Shown here one piece after another: positions 24,099-33,621 of a DNA stretch of 64,000 bases. The position numbers and the translations under genes were made by a program. A model generated the notes under the pieces. It saw only the letters and a program-made list of their open reading frames with translations. It ran no database searches and was not told the origin of the DNA. Origin of the DNA: Bog-113 sp965226755. GTDB lineage: Bacteria > Acidobacteriota > Terriglobia > Bryobacterales > Bryobacteraceae. Numbering within the stretch: the first letter of the stretch is position 1; each line of letters starts with the position of its first letter. The stretch lies in contig CBDDDT010000003.1 of NCBI GenBank assembly GCA_965226755.1, positions 2,666,001-2,730,000 on the forward strand, in the 5' to 3' direction.

Positions 24099-26747
24099 TT
24101 AGTCTTCCCGCAAAGCCGCGGTCGGATCCAATCGCGCCGCGCGCAGGGCCGGAAACCAAGCCGCGGCAAGCGACACGATCAACAAAGCTCCCACCGCCGC
24201 TCCGATCACCCGCGGATCGTTCGGCTTCACGCCATAGAGGAAGCCGGCCACGAAATGGGAGGTCGCCAGCGTCGCAGCCACTCCCAAGCTGGAGCCCGCC
24301 AGAACCAGCCCCACTTCTTCGCGCACGACGAGCCAGATCACATCGGCCCGCGAAGCTCCCAGCGCCAGCCGCACGCCGATTTCTCCCGTCCGCCTAGCCA
24401 CCGAATACGCCAGAATTCCGTAAAGCCCGATGCAGGCAAGCAGCAGCGCGAGCACACCGAAAAAGATGGAGAGCGAGCCCATCAGCCGCTCCTGCCCGAG
24501 GGATCCCTTGATTTGTTCTTCCATCGATTTCATCGCCCCGACCGGAATCCCCGGCGCGATCTCCTTGGCCGCCGCGCGAAACGCGGGATAGACGCCCGTG
24601 CTCCCGCCTTCCGTCCGCACGGCGAAACTCAACGATCCGGGGCTCTCATTCTGCCGATAGCTGAGATACAACGCCAACGGATCCGGCTGCCGAAGGTCGA
24701 GATACTTGGCATCCGCCGCCACTCCGATAACGCGGATGATCGAGTTCTGGAACGAGATGTGTTCGCCGATGGGGCTCCGTTCGCCGAACCACGCGCGCGC
24801 GGCCTTTGCGGAGATGATCCCGGTCTTTTCCGCCGCCGCCGTGTCGTCATCGGTAAACTCCCGGCCCGCCAACAAGGGCGTCTGCATCGTTTCAAAGTAA
24901 TGCGGTCCAACCAGGTTGACCATGGCGTCGCGGTCCGCCGGCGGCAGCTCGCGGCCGCCCGGAATGGATACGTCGTCGTCCCATACTGAGTTGGTCGTCG
25001 GCGTGATCAGCAGAACACTGGCCGACCGCACGCCCGGAAACGACCGCACCCGCTCCAGCAGCCGCGAATAGATTCCGACCAAAGCGGCGCCCTTCCGCGG
25101 ACTCCTGTCCGTATCGATTCCGATCACCGACAGGTGGCGCGGATTGAAGCCCGGATTCATCATCCATAAGCGAAGGAGCGTCCCTCCAAACAGACCCGCG
25201 CTCGCGGCCAGCACCACCGACATAGCCACCTGGGCCGCCAGGAGAAACCGCGCGGCGCGGCGCCGCTCGCGAGCGCCCAGTTGATTCTTCGCGGAATTCT
25301 TGAGTCCGAAACTGATCCCGAACCGAGTCGACTGCAGGGCGGGGAAGATGCCGAAGAGAAGCCCGGTCAAGATCGCCGCGGACCCCGTGAAAAGCAGGAC
25401 ACGCCAATCCGGATTCAGATTCAACATGATCGGCGTGCTTCGCACCTGTAGAAAGCCCACCAGAACACGGACGGACCACATGGCGAACGCCATCCCGAGC
25501 GCCGCTCCCGCCACGGACATGACGACGCTTTCCGTCAGCAGCTGGCGAATCAAACGCCAGCGTCCCGCGCCGATCGCCAGCCTCACGGCCGTTTCATGCT
25601 GACGCGCCGCGCTTCTCGCCAGCAGCAGGTTCGCTAAATTCGTGCAAGCGATCAGCAGCACCAACCCCACTAAGATCATCAGCACCGCGAGCGGATTGCT
25701 GAACCGCAGGCGCAGCGGCGAAAAGCCGGCCGCCCCGGGGTCTAACTGAAGGCTCATGCTCAGGAACCACTTGCGCTGTTCGCTGCTCCACTTTTCCGGC
25801 ATCGTGGCCTTCATCAGCTCCGGCGAAATGACGCGTAAGTTCGCCGCCGCCGAGCTTTCCGTCACTCCGGGTTTCAGCCGCGCCATCACGGCCAGAAACC
25901 AGCAGCTTCGGCTGGTGAGGCAGCGTGACTCGCCGATCTGATTCCCCGTTTCGAGCGGGGCCCAAATGTCGGGAGCGGATCCCGGTTGCGCCCCGAAGAA
26001 GCTTCGCGGCATGACTCCGATGATGGTGAAGCGCACGTGATCGAGCGTGATCGCGCGGCCGATCGCCGCCTTCTCGCGCTGGAACTGCCGGGCCCAGAAC
26101 GCATCGCTGATCACCACCACCGGCCCATCCGCGCCGCCTCCGGAGCGATCGTCGTCGCTCGTGAAGGTTCGTCCCGCCTCGGCCGATGCGCCCAGACCTT
26201 GGAAATAATCCCCGCTTGCGATCACGCCCTGGACCTTCACTGTCTCGCCGTTCACCGGGGTCTGAAACTCGTGGTCTCCCCACGCGAAGGTCTGGGCGAA
26301 CACCTCGTTCCGCTTCTGAATTGCCCGAAAGATCGGGGTGGTCACATAGGCCTGCGAATGGCCTCTCACCCAAAGGCCGACATGCACGAGGCGTTCCGGC
26401 GCGCTCACGGGAAGCCGCCTCAAAAGAAGGCTGTCGATGAGGCTGAAGATCGCGGTGTTGGCGCCGATGCCGAGCGCGATCGAGATCACCGCCGTCGCCG
26501 CGAACGCCGGGCTTTTACGAACAATGCGCAGCGCGTAACGCACATCCTGCGACAACTCGCTCAGCCACCGTGAACTCCACACGTAGCGCGTCTCCTCCTT
26601 CAGCAGAGCGATATTGCCGAACTTCCGATGCGCCGCGTACTTCGCCTCTTCGAGGTTCATGCCGCGTGCGACATTCTCTTCGATCTCACGATCGATGTGC
26701 TCTCGAAAATCGCGCTCCAGTTCCTCTTCCCAGCGTCGGCGCTTCAT
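24099..26747 (-). CDS. MacB/FtsX-type ABC permease of the ADOP family
   Basis: An 882-residue permease. It opens with a cytosolic helical prefix (E-E-E-L-E-R-D-F-R-E-H-I-D-R-E-I-E-E), then a membrane segment at R-K-S-P-A-F-A-A-T-A-V-I-S-I-A-L-G-I-G-A-N-T-A. A MacB-like periplasmic domain follows, then an FtsX core and a second copy of the same plan. It ends L-R-A-A-R-L-D-P-T-A-A-L-R-E. No ATPase gene is adjacent, as usual for these orphan duplicated permeases of Acidobacteriota. Its ATG overlaps the PadR stop by four bases, so the regulator and permease are co-translated. The substrate is unknown. Confidence 0.9.
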   Translation of the reverse strand: MKRRRWEEELERDFREHIDREIEENVARGMNLEEAKYAAHRKFGNIALLKEETRYVWSSRWLSELSQDVRYALRIVRKSPAFAATAVISIALGIGANTAIFSLIDSLLLRRLPVSAPERLVHVGLWVRGHSQAYVTTPIFRAIQKRNEVFAQTFAWGDHEFQTPVNGETVKVQGVIASGDYFQGLGASAEAGRTFTSDDDRSGGGADGPVVVISDAFWARQFQREKAAIGRAITLDHVRFTIIGVMPRSFFGAQPGSAPDIWAPLETGNQIGESRCLTSRSCWFLAVMARLKPGVTESSAAANLRVISPELMKATMPEKWSSEQRKWFLSMSLQLDPGAAGFSPLRLRFSNPLAVLMILVGLVLLIACTNLANLLLARSAARQHETAVRLAIGAGRWRLIRQLLTESVVMSVAGAALGMAFAMWSVRVLVGFLQVRSTPIMLNLNPDWRVLLFTGSAAILTGLLFGIFPALQSTRFGISFGLKNSAKNQLGARERRRAARFLLAAQVAMSVVLAASAGLFGGTLLRLWMMNPGFNPRHLSVIGIDTDRSPRKGAALVGIYSRLLERVRSFPGVRSASVLLITPTTNSVWDDDVSIPGGRELPPADRDAMVNLVGPHYFETMQTPLLAGREFTDDDTAAAEKTGIISAKAARAWFGERSPIGEHISFQNSIIRVIGVAADAKYLDLRQPDPLALYLSYRQNESPGSLSFAVRTEGGSTGVYPAFRAAAKEIAPGIPVGAMKSMEEQIKGSLGQERLMGSLSIFFGVLALLLACIGLYGILAYSVARRTGEIGVRLALGASRADVIWLVVREEVGLVLAGSSLGVAATLATSHFVAGFLYGVKPNDPRVIGAAVGALLIVSLAAAWFPALRAARLDPTAALRED

Positions 26748-27124
26748 GATTGACCCTCTTGCTTGCCGGGCTGGAGAACGGCCGAGATGGCGCGCGCCAG
26801 CCTCTCCCACTTTGTGGTTTCGACCAGGAGCTGCTTGCGTCCCTTCGGGGTCAGGCGGTAGAACTTGGCGCGCCGGTTGTTCTCGGAGGCGCCCTCTTCG
26901 GCCGTAATCCATCCGCGCTTGATGAGGCGATGCAGCGCGGGATAGAGCGACCCCTGCTCCACCTGCAGCACTTCGTCGGAGTTTCTCTCGATGGCCTGCG
27001 CGATCGCATGTCCGTGCGCCTTTCCCGGCGCCAGCGTGCGAAGGATCAGGAGGTCCAGCGTGCCTTGCAGAAGTTCTATGCGTTCTCGATCTTGGGTAGA
27101 CAATCTAGGCGAAGAATAATTCAT
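26744..27124 (-). CDS. PadR-family transcriptional regulator
   Basis: A 126-residue winged-helix repressor with L-L-Q-G-T-L-D-L-L-I-L-R-T-L, G-S-L-Y-P-A-L-H-R-L and F-Y-R-L-T-P-K-G. These are the standard PadR elements. The likely start is the ATG at 27124; a GTG sits one codon upstream. It precedes the ADOP permease with a four-base overlap, the recurrent PadR-permease pair of Acidobacteriota, and probably represses this unit in response to a small toxic compound (inference). Confidence 0.92.
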   Translation of the reverse strand: MNYSSPRLSTQDRERIELLQGTLDLLILRTLAPGKAHGHAIAQAIERNSDEVLQVEQGSLYPALHRLIKRGWITAEEGASENNRRAKFYRLTPKGRKQLLVETTKWERLARAISAVLQPGKQEGQS

Positions 27125-27159
27125 CACCAGTAGAATGTCAAGGTGAGCGTCTGGCGGCG

Positions 27160-28467
27160 TTACTTGGGCGGCGGGACTTTACTCCAGATGCGGTCCTTGA
27201 TCCAATGCTCATCCCACCACTCGATGGGATTCACCTGGACGCCATCGACCTGCATGGAGAAATGCAGATGGTCGCCGCCGGCCAGGCCGGTCTGGCCGCT
27301 GATGCCGATGACCTGTTCGCGTTTCACGCGATCGCCCTTCTTCACGCGGAACTCGCTCATATGTCCGTAGATGGTCTGGAGGCCGTACCCGTGATCGAGC
27401 ACGATGCAGTTGCCGTAGATGCCGAGGCGCGCCGCCCAGAGCACTTTGCCGTCATTGGCCGCGGGGATCGGCATGTGCTGCGTGCCGGCGATATCGAAGC
27501 CGAGGTGCACCTGCTGATCGACCTGTTTGCCGTGATAGATGTAATTGCGCTTGTCGGCGAACATGGATTCGCGCGCGCCCAGAATGGCGAAGAAGGGTTT
27601 GGTCCAAAGCCAGCGCGGCTCGGTTTCGAGGCGCATATCGGCGAGCTGCTTGTTGTTGGCGACGCGCATGTCGCGATTGATTTTGAGAAAGCGATCGATG
27701 AGGCTGCCGCTCCCGCCGGGATCGATATCGTTATCGGCCTTTTCGAGGAAGGCGTCGGTGATCTCGATGTCGCGGGTACGGAACTGCTTGGGAAACGTTT
27801 TGTACCAGAAGCTAGCCTTGCCGACCGTGCCGGTGGGGTTGGTGACGAAGACGAACGGCGCGGCGTCGCCGGGCTGGTCCCAGGGCATGGCGAACAGGCT
27901 GAAGCGCCCCTGCTGCCCGCCGGACGGCAGCGGGAAGCTGCGGAAACGCCGGGTTCCCACCTGCACGCCGGAATCGGTGACGTACCCGGTGGTGGTGAAG
28001 GTGACCAGTTCGGCGCCGGCCTGATTGATGTAGTGCTGGGCGCCGTCGGCAACGGCCTGAGGAGCGGCGGTCACCACATTCACGTCGAAGCCCGTGGAGT
28101 CAGCGTGACCGACGATGTCGTTGGCGACCGCGCTGATGGCGACATGGGCTTTGCCCTCGTGCAGGGAAGCCAGGTCATTGCGCCCCACATTGAAAGTAAT
28201 ATCGCGATCCGGTTCGTGCTTGAAGAAGCCGAGCCGGTGCTTCTTGTCTTGAGCTACGCTCTGGGATCCGCTCTTTCCGTCCTGCTCGACGGTGACGACG
28301 ATCCGCCGCACTCCATGCGGACTGGCGAGATGCAGAGCGACGGGGGTCTCATTGCCGATGACCCCCGGAGGCGCGTGCACCTGTATATGAGGGCTGCTGG
28401 CGAGGATGAAAACGCCGGCTACACAGAATAGGATCACCGCCACGAGGGCGATCAGAATGTATCTCAC
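27160..28467 (-). CDS. M23-family metallopeptidase, membrane-anchored
   Basis: A 435-residue protein with an N-terminal membrane anchor (residues 3-24). A large immunoglobulin-like or unknown middle region follows. The C-terminal LytM/M23 domain shows H-L-G-F-D-I-A-G as the first zinc site and G-D-H-L-H-F-S-M as the second. M23 enzymes cleave peptidoglycan peptides or act as regulators of amidases. The zinc ligands look intact, so catalytic activity is plausible. It follows the S9 peptidase gene by 24 bases and is probably co-transcribed with it. Confidence 0.88.
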   Translation of the reverse strand: MRYILIALVAVILFCVAGVFILASSPHIQVHAPPGVIGNETPVALHLASPHGVRRIVVTVEQDGKSGSQSVAQDKKHRLGFFKHEPDRDITFNVGRNDLASLHEGKAHVAISAVANDIVGHADSTGFDVNVVTAAPQAVADGAQHYINQAGAELVTFTTTGYVTDSGVQVGTRRFRSFPLPSGGQQGRFSLFAMPWDQPGDAAPFVFVTNPTGTVGKASFWYKTFPKQFRTRDIEITDAFLEKADNDIDPGGSGSLIDRFLKINRDMRVANNKQLADMRLETEPRWLWTKPFFAILGARESMFADKRNYIYHGKQVDQQVHLGFDIAGTQHMPIPAANDGKVLWAARLGIYGNCIVLDHGYGLQTIYGHMSEFRVKKGDRVKREQVIGISGQTGLAGGDHLHFSMQVDGVQVNPIEWWDEHWIKDRIWSKVPPPK

Positions 28468-28491
28468 TGGTTGTTGAATCTCATCTTCCTG

Positions 28492-30585
28492 TCACTTCTT
28501 CGCGTAAGTATCGAGCCAATCGATTACTGTCTTATACCAGAGCGCGGAGTTTTGCGGCTTCAGCACCCAATGGCCTTCGTCCGGGAACACCAGCAATCGC
28601 GACGGGACGTTCTGCATCTGCAAGGCGGTGAACAGTTGCAGCCCCTGTGAGTAGGGGATGCGGAAATCCAACTCGCCATGGATCACCAGGGTCGGCGTCT
28701 TGAACTGTTTGGCGAAGACGCTGGGCGACCACTTCTCGTACATGTCGGGATTTTCCCAGGGCATGCCGCTGAACTCCCATTTGGGGAACCAGATCTCTTC
28801 GGTGCCTCCGGCCTCGCTGCGGAGATCGTAGACGCCGGCGTGGGAGACGAGGGCTTTGAAGCGATCGGTGTGGCCCAGAATCCAATCGACCATGTATCCG
28901 CCGTAGGAACCGCCCGCGGCCACAAGGCGATCTTTGTCGACATAGGGCAGCGCGGCCGCGGCGTCAGTGACGGCCATGATGTCCTGATAAGCGCGACCGC
29001 CCCAATCGCCATTCACGTCGTCGATGAACTTCTGGCCGTAGCCGGCGGAGCCGCGAGGATTGGGCATGACGACCACGTAGCCGGCGGCGGCGAAGACCTG
29101 GGCATTCCAGCGATAGGTCCAGTTCTGGGCCCACTCGCCTTCGGGTCCGCCATGGATCAGGATCAGCGCGGGGTACTTATGGGAGGCGTCGAATCCCGGC
29201 GGTTTGACGATGAAGCTTTGGACCTGGGCGTCTTCGGCGCCTTTGACAGTCATCTCTTCATAGGCGGTGGTGGGATGGGCGGCGAGCACGGCGTCGTTCA
29301 GGCGGGTGAGCGGCTCGGGAGCGCCGCCTCGGGACGAACCTTTCATGATCTCGACGGGTTGCGCGCCGGACTGGCGGGTGAAGACGATGGTCTTTTCGTC
29401 GCGCGTGAGCTGCATGTCATCGACGGTGTTGTCGCCGCTGATGGCGATCTGGATTTCGCCGCCGGCGACGGGGATGATGCGGATCGACTGGCGGCCGCGG
29501 TCCATCACGGTGAAGAAGATCTGGCGCGAGTCGGGCGAGAAGAGGAAGCTGTCCACCCAGCGGTCGAGCAGGTCGGTGAGGACGGAGACGGCGCCGGTGG
29601 CGCGGTCCATCACGAGCAGGCGCCAGCGGTCGCTCTCGTAGCCGGAGCGCTGCTGGGCGCGCCAGGCCAGATACTTCCCGTCGGGCGAATACTGAGGGCT
29701 CTGATCGGCGGCGGGATTGGTGGTGATCTTCCGGGTTCCCGCAGGTCCGTCGAGAGGGGTGACGAAGAGGTCGGAATTGGTGCTCGAAGCGGGCTGGTCG
29801 TCCGTGTTCATCGCGTAGCAGACCTCTTTGCTGTCGGGCGAGAACACATAGTCGTCCGGGCCGCCGAGCGAGAATGGCGGGACGTCGCGCGTGCCCGGAG
29901 TGAGGTCCGTGATGGCGCTCAGCGCCAGCGGCACGGCGTCCGAACTCGCGCCGAGGGTGGCGGTGATCAGATGGCTGCGGCGCACTCCCTGCCATGTGGT
30001 CCAGTGGCGATAGAGAAGGCTGTTGATGATGCGCGCGCGGGGCGCGGCCTTAGCGGCATCGAGCGCCTTGGCGTTGCAGGCGTCGTCGGCAAGGCAATCC
30101 GGGAAGACCTCGCTGGTGAAGAGAATGTGTTTGCCGTCGGGGGAGACGGTGACGCCGGAAGCCTCGGTGGGGAGCGCGGTCAGGGCCCGTGCGCCGGAGC
30201 CATCGGCGTTCATGATCCAGATCTGGGAGGCGCCGGAGCGATCGGAATCGAAGACAAGCTTGGCGCTGTCGGGCATCCAGCGCGGGCGATCGCCGTCGCC
30301 GAGCCGGGTAGGCGCGCCGCCGGCCAGCGGGACGGTGTAGATGGCGTTGAGCTTTTTGTTGGCGGCCAGGTCGACAGTCTGGGCGACGAAGGCGACCGTC
30401 TTGCTGTCGGGCGAGATGCGGGGATCGCTGAGACGGGTGAGCGAGAGCAGGGCGGCGACGTCGAAGGCGGACGTGCCGGCCGCGGGCGGAGCGCCCGGCT
30501 GCGCGAAGAGAAGCCCCGACATCCACATCGCACCCGCCAGCAGCCTGCGCATATACGAAGCGATTGTAGCGCGGCATGTTAGCAT
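28492..30585 (-). CDS. S9 family prolyl oligopeptidase, dipeptidyl aminopeptidase/acylaminoacyl peptidase type
   Basis: A 697-residue exported serine peptidase. A signal peptide precedes a beta-propeller of WD40/TolB-like blades (repeated S-P-D-S/G-K-x-V/I-x-F patterns). The C-terminal alpha/beta hydrolase has G-G-S-Y-G-G-Y-M as nucleophile elbow, E-L-D-F-R-I-P as the acid and D-E-G-H-W as the histidine. I prefer the start at 30585 because GGGGAG lies five bases upstream; 30552 is the alternative. The frame stays open for four more kilobases opposite hisS-aspS-mdh, but that part is not coding. It is divergent from hisS across only 18 bases. Confidence 0.9.
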   Translation of the reverse strand: MLTCRATIASYMRRLLAGAMWMSGLLFAQPGAPPAAGTSAFDVAALLSLTRLSDPRISPDSKTVAFVAQTVDLAANKKLNAIYTVPLAGGAPTRLGDGDRPRWMPDSAKLVFDSDRSGASQIWIMNADGSGARALTALPTEASGVTVSPDGKHILFTSEVFPDCLADDACNAKALDAAKAAPRARIINSLLYRHWTTWQGVRRSHLITATLGASSDAVPLALSAITDLTPGTRDVPPFSLGGPDDYVFSPDSKEVCYAMNTDDQPASSTNSDLFVTPLDGPAGTRKITTNPAADQSPQYSPDGKYLAWRAQQRSGYESDRWRLLVMDRATGAVSVLTDLLDRWVDSFLFSPDSRQIFFTVMDRGRQSIRIIPVAGGEIQIAISGDNTVDDMQLTRDEKTIVFTRQSGAQPVEIMKGSSRGGAPEPLTRLNDAVLAAHPTTAYEEMTVKGAEDAQVQSFIVKPPGFDASHKYPALILIHGGPEGEWAQNWTYRWNAQVFAAAGYVVVMPNPRGSAGYGQKFIDDVNGDWGGRAYQDIMAVTDAAAALPYVDKDRLVAAGGSYGGYMVDWILGHTDRFKALVSHAGVYDLRSEAGGTEEIWFPKWEFSGMPWENPDMYEKWSPSVFAKQFKTPTLVIHGELDFRIPYSQGLQLFTALQMQNVPSRLLVFPDEGHWVLKPQNSALWYKTVIDWLDTYAKK

Positions 30586-30603
30586 GAAAACTCCCCGATA
30601 CAG

Positions 30604-31839
30604 ATGATCCGAGCAGTCAAAGGCACACGGGACCTGTTGCCTCCCGAAACCGCCGTGTGGAACCGTGTAGAGCGGGTGGCGCGAGAGGTTTTTCACGCCT
30701 ACAATTATCACGAAATCCGCACGCCGATCCTGGAAGAGACGCAGCTTTTCGCGCGCGGCGTAGGCGCCGACACCGACATCGTGACGAAGGAGATGTATAC
30801 GTTCCTGGACCGCGACGGCGAGACTTCGCTGACGCTGCGTCCGGAGAATACGGCGGGCGTGATCCGGGCGTATATCGAGCACCGTCTGGACCAGCGGCCA
30901 GGGGTGCAGAAGCTTTACTACGTGGGTCCGATGTTCCGGCGGGAGCGGCCGCAGAAGGGGCGCTACCGGCAGTTCTATCAGATTGGCGCGGAGGCGATTG
31001 GATCGGAAGATCCGTTCACGGACGCGGAAGTGATCGAGATGGTGATCGAAATCCTGTCGCGGTCGGGGCTGACAGGTTTCGAGCTGTACATCAACTCGGT
31101 TGGGTGCAAGGAATGCCGTCCGCGTTATATCGCGAAATTGCGGGAAGCGCTGCAGCCCTTTCTGCCGCAGCTTTCGCCCGATAATCAGCGGCGGGCGGAG
31201 ACGAATCCGCTGCGGGTGCTGGATTCGAAGGCGCCCGAAGACGAGCCGATCATCGCGCAGCTGCCTTCGATTCTGGACGAGCTGTGCCCGGTTTGCCGAA
31301 CGCACTTCGAGGCCGTGCAGAGTTTTCTGGAGGACCGGGGGATTCGCTTTGAGATCCGACCGCGGCTGGTGCGCGGCTTGGATTACTACATGCGGACGAC
31401 GTTTGAGGTGGTGCACGGGAACTTGGGCGCGCAGAACTCGGTGCTGGGCGGCGGAAGATACGACGGGCTGGCCGAGGAACTGGGGTCGAAGATCGCCGCG
31501 CCGGGCATCGGCTTCTCGATTGGCGAAGACCGGCTGGTGATGTCGGCCGGCGATCAGCAAGCGGCATCGGGTCCGGCGCTCTTTATCGCGCCGCTGGACC
31601 AGGCGGCGCTGCGGCACGCGGGCATGCTGGCGCGCGAACTGCGCGCGACCGGCGCGTCGATCGAGGTTTCGGCAGCAAGACTGAAGCGCGCCATGGAGAT
31701 CGCCAACAAGAGCGGCGCCCGCAGAGTGCTCATCATCGGGCCTGACGAGATGGCCGCGAACGAATACTCGCTGAAGGATATGCAAACAGGCGCGCAGGAG
31801 CGCGTGAGCCGCGCGGAACTTGCGGGCCGACTGAACTAA
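30604..31839 (+). CDS. hisS: Histidyl-tRNA synthetase
   Basis: A 411-residue class II synthetase. It starts M-I-R-A-V-K-G-T-R-D-L-L-P and has motif 2 (R-P-Q-K-G-R-Y-R-Q-F-Y-Q-I). The histidine-binding loop L-V-R-G-L-D-Y-Y, G-G-G-R-Y-D-G-L and a C-terminal anticodon domain follow. Length is typical. It opens a four-gene unit hisS-aspS-mdh-ferredoxin. The start lies 18 bases from the divergent S9 peptidase start, so the two promoters must overlap or lie within the opposite gene. Confidence 0.97.
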   Translation: MIRAVKGTRDLLPPETAVWNRVERVAREVFHAYNYHEIRTPILEETQLFARGVGADTDIVTKEMYTFLDRDGETSLTLRPENTAGVIRAYIEHRLDQRPGVQKLYYVGPMFRRERPQKGRYRQFYQIGAEAIGSEDPFTDAEVIEMVIEILSRSGLTGFELYINSVGCKECRPRYIAKLREALQPFLPQLSPDNQRRAETNPLRVLDSKAPEDEPIIAQLPSILDELCPVCRTHFEAVQSFLEDRGIRFEIRPRLVRGLDYYMRTTFEVVHGNLGAQNSVLGGGRYDGLAEELGSKIAAPGIGFSIGEDRLVMSAGDQQAASGPALFIAPLDQAALRHAGMLARELRATGASIEVSAARLKRAMEIANKSGARRVLIIGPDEMAANEYSLKDMQTGAQERVSRAELAGRLN

Positions 31840-31842
31840 CCG

Positions 31843-33603
31843 ATGCAACTGGATTTTCTGGGAGATTTGAGACGCACGAAGATGTGCGGGGAACTGCGCC
31901 CGTCCGATGAGGGCCGGCGCGTGGTGCTGATGGGGTGGGTGCACCGGCGCCGCGATCTGGGCGGGGTGATCTTCATTCATCTGCGGGATCGCGCGGGCGT
32001 GGCGCAGTTGGTGTTCTTCGAAAACTCGCCCGCGCACGACCGCGCCGAGGCGCTGCGCGCGGAGTATGTGATCGCGGCGGAAGGCGTGGTGGCGCTGCGG
32101 ACGCCGGAGACGATCAACCCGAATCTGCCGACGGGCGAGGTGGAGGTGGTGGTCGACAAGGTGTGGATTCTGAACGAATCGCGCACGCCGCCGTTTCCGA
32201 TGGAAGAGAACGTTGATGTTTCCGAAGACGCGCGGCTGAAATATCGCTATGTGGATCTGCGGCGGCCGCGGATGCAGCGCAACATCATTCTGCGTTCGCA
32301 GATGGCGTTCGCGGTGCGGGAGTATCTGACGGCGCAGGGATTTCTGGAGATCGAGACGCCGTTCATGACGCGGTCGACGCCGGAAGGCGCGCGCGATTAC
32401 CTGGTGCCGAGCCGCGTGCAGCCGGGCAACTTCTACGCGCTGCCGCAATCGCCGCAGATCTTCAAGCAGCTGCTGATGGTGAGCGGCTTTGACCGGTACT
32501 TCCAGATCGTGCGGTGTTTCCGCGACGAAGATCTGCGAGCGGACCGGCAGCCCGAGTTCACGCAGATCGATCTGGAGATGTCGTTCCCGCAGCAGGAGCA
32601 GATCTTCGACGTGATCGAACCGATGATGGAGAAGCTTTGCGCGGTGGCGGGGTTCGAAGCGCCGGTTCCGTTCCCGCGGATGACGTATGCCGAGGCGATG
32701 CGGATGTACGGGATCGATAAGCCGGATCGCCGCGTTCCGCCGATGGCGGGAGTGGAGGATCTGCTGCCGTCGCTGACGGCGAACGATCTGCCGCTGGTGG
32801 CGATTCACATCCCGAGAGTGGGCGCGCTGAGCCGCAGTGAACGGGACGCGCTGAAGGACTTCGGCAAGGAACGCGGCTTGCGCGTGTTCGACGATCCGAA
32901 GCGGCTGGAGAAGGATTATCCGGGCGTGATGGAGAAGATCCGGGAGCGCACCGGGGCGGCGGAGAACGACCTGCTGTTGCTGGCGACGTGGGCGGGCGAA
33001 CCGAAGGGCCACCGGCCGGAAGAAACCGTGCTGCAAGCCTGCGGGCAACTGCGGCTGCACGCCGCGCAGAAGTACAACGACCGGCATGGGCTGCTGGACC
33101 CCAAGCGCTTCGAGTTCCTGTGGGTGACGGATTTCCCGATGTTCGAGTGGGACGAACAGGACCAGCGCTGGATGGCGGCGCATCATCCGTTCACCTCCGT
33201 CCACGACGAGGATCTGGACAAGCTGACGACCAACCCGGCGCGGTGCCGTTCGAAGGCGTATGATCTGGTGTTGAACGGGACGGAGTTGGGTTCGGGCTCG
33301 ATCCGGATTCACCGGCAGGATGTGCAATCGAAGGTGTTCGCGGCGCTGGGGTTTTCCGAAGAGGAAGCGCGGCGCCGGTTCGGATTCCTGCTGGAAGCGC
33401 TGGAGTATGGGGCGCCTCCGCATGGCGGCATTGCGCTGGGGCTGGACCGGATCGTGATGATTCTGGCGGGCGAGACTTCGATTCGCGACGTGATTCCGTT
33501 CCCCAAGACGGCGCGCGGGACCGACCTGATGTGCGACGCGCCCTCCACGGTGCCGGAGCGCAATCTGCGCGATCTGGGGATCATTCTGAAGAAGCAGAGT
33601 TAA
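31843..33603 (+). CDS. aspS: Aspartyl-tRNA synthetase, bacterial type
   Basis: A 586-residue synthetase with an N-terminal OB-fold (M-G-W-V-H-R-R-R-D-L-G-G-V-I-F). Class II motif 2 (F-R-D-E-D-L-R-A-D-R-Q-P-E-F-T-Q) and a bacterial GAD insertion (about residues 290-420) are present. Motif 3 is G-G-I-A-L-G-L-D-R. Length and insertion mark the bacterial form. Whether it also charges tRNA-Asn cannot be decided here. It follows hisS by three bases, a common synteny. Confidence 0.97.
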   Translation: MQLDFLGDLRRTKMCGELRPSDEGRRVVLMGWVHRRRDLGGVIFIHLRDRAGVAQLVFFENSPAHDRAEALRAEYVIAAEGVVALRTPETINPNLPTGEVEVVVDKVWILNESRTPPFPMEENVDVSEDARLKYRYVDLRRPRMQRNIILRSQMAFAVREYLTAQGFLEIETPFMTRSTPEGARDYLVPSRVQPGNFYALPQSPQIFKQLLMVSGFDRYFQIVRCFRDEDLRADRQPEFTQIDLEMSFPQQEQIFDVIEPMMEKLCAVAGFEAPVPFPRMTYAEAMRMYGIDKPDRRVPPMAGVEDLLPSLTANDLPLVAIHIPRVGALSRSERDALKDFGKERGLRVFDDPKRLEKDYPGVMEKIRERTGAAENDLLLLATWAGEPKGHRPEETVLQACGQLRLHAAQKYNDRHGLLDPKRFEFLWVTDFPMFEWDEQDQRWMAAHHPFTSVHDEDLDKLTTNPARCRSKAYDLVLNGTELGSGSIRIHRQDVQSKVFAALGFSEEEARRRFGFLLEALEYGAPPHGGIALGLDRIVMILAGETSIRDVIPFPKTARGTDLMCDAPSTVPERNLRDLGIILKKQS

Positions 33604-33621
33604 CGAAGGAGAACGATCGAA

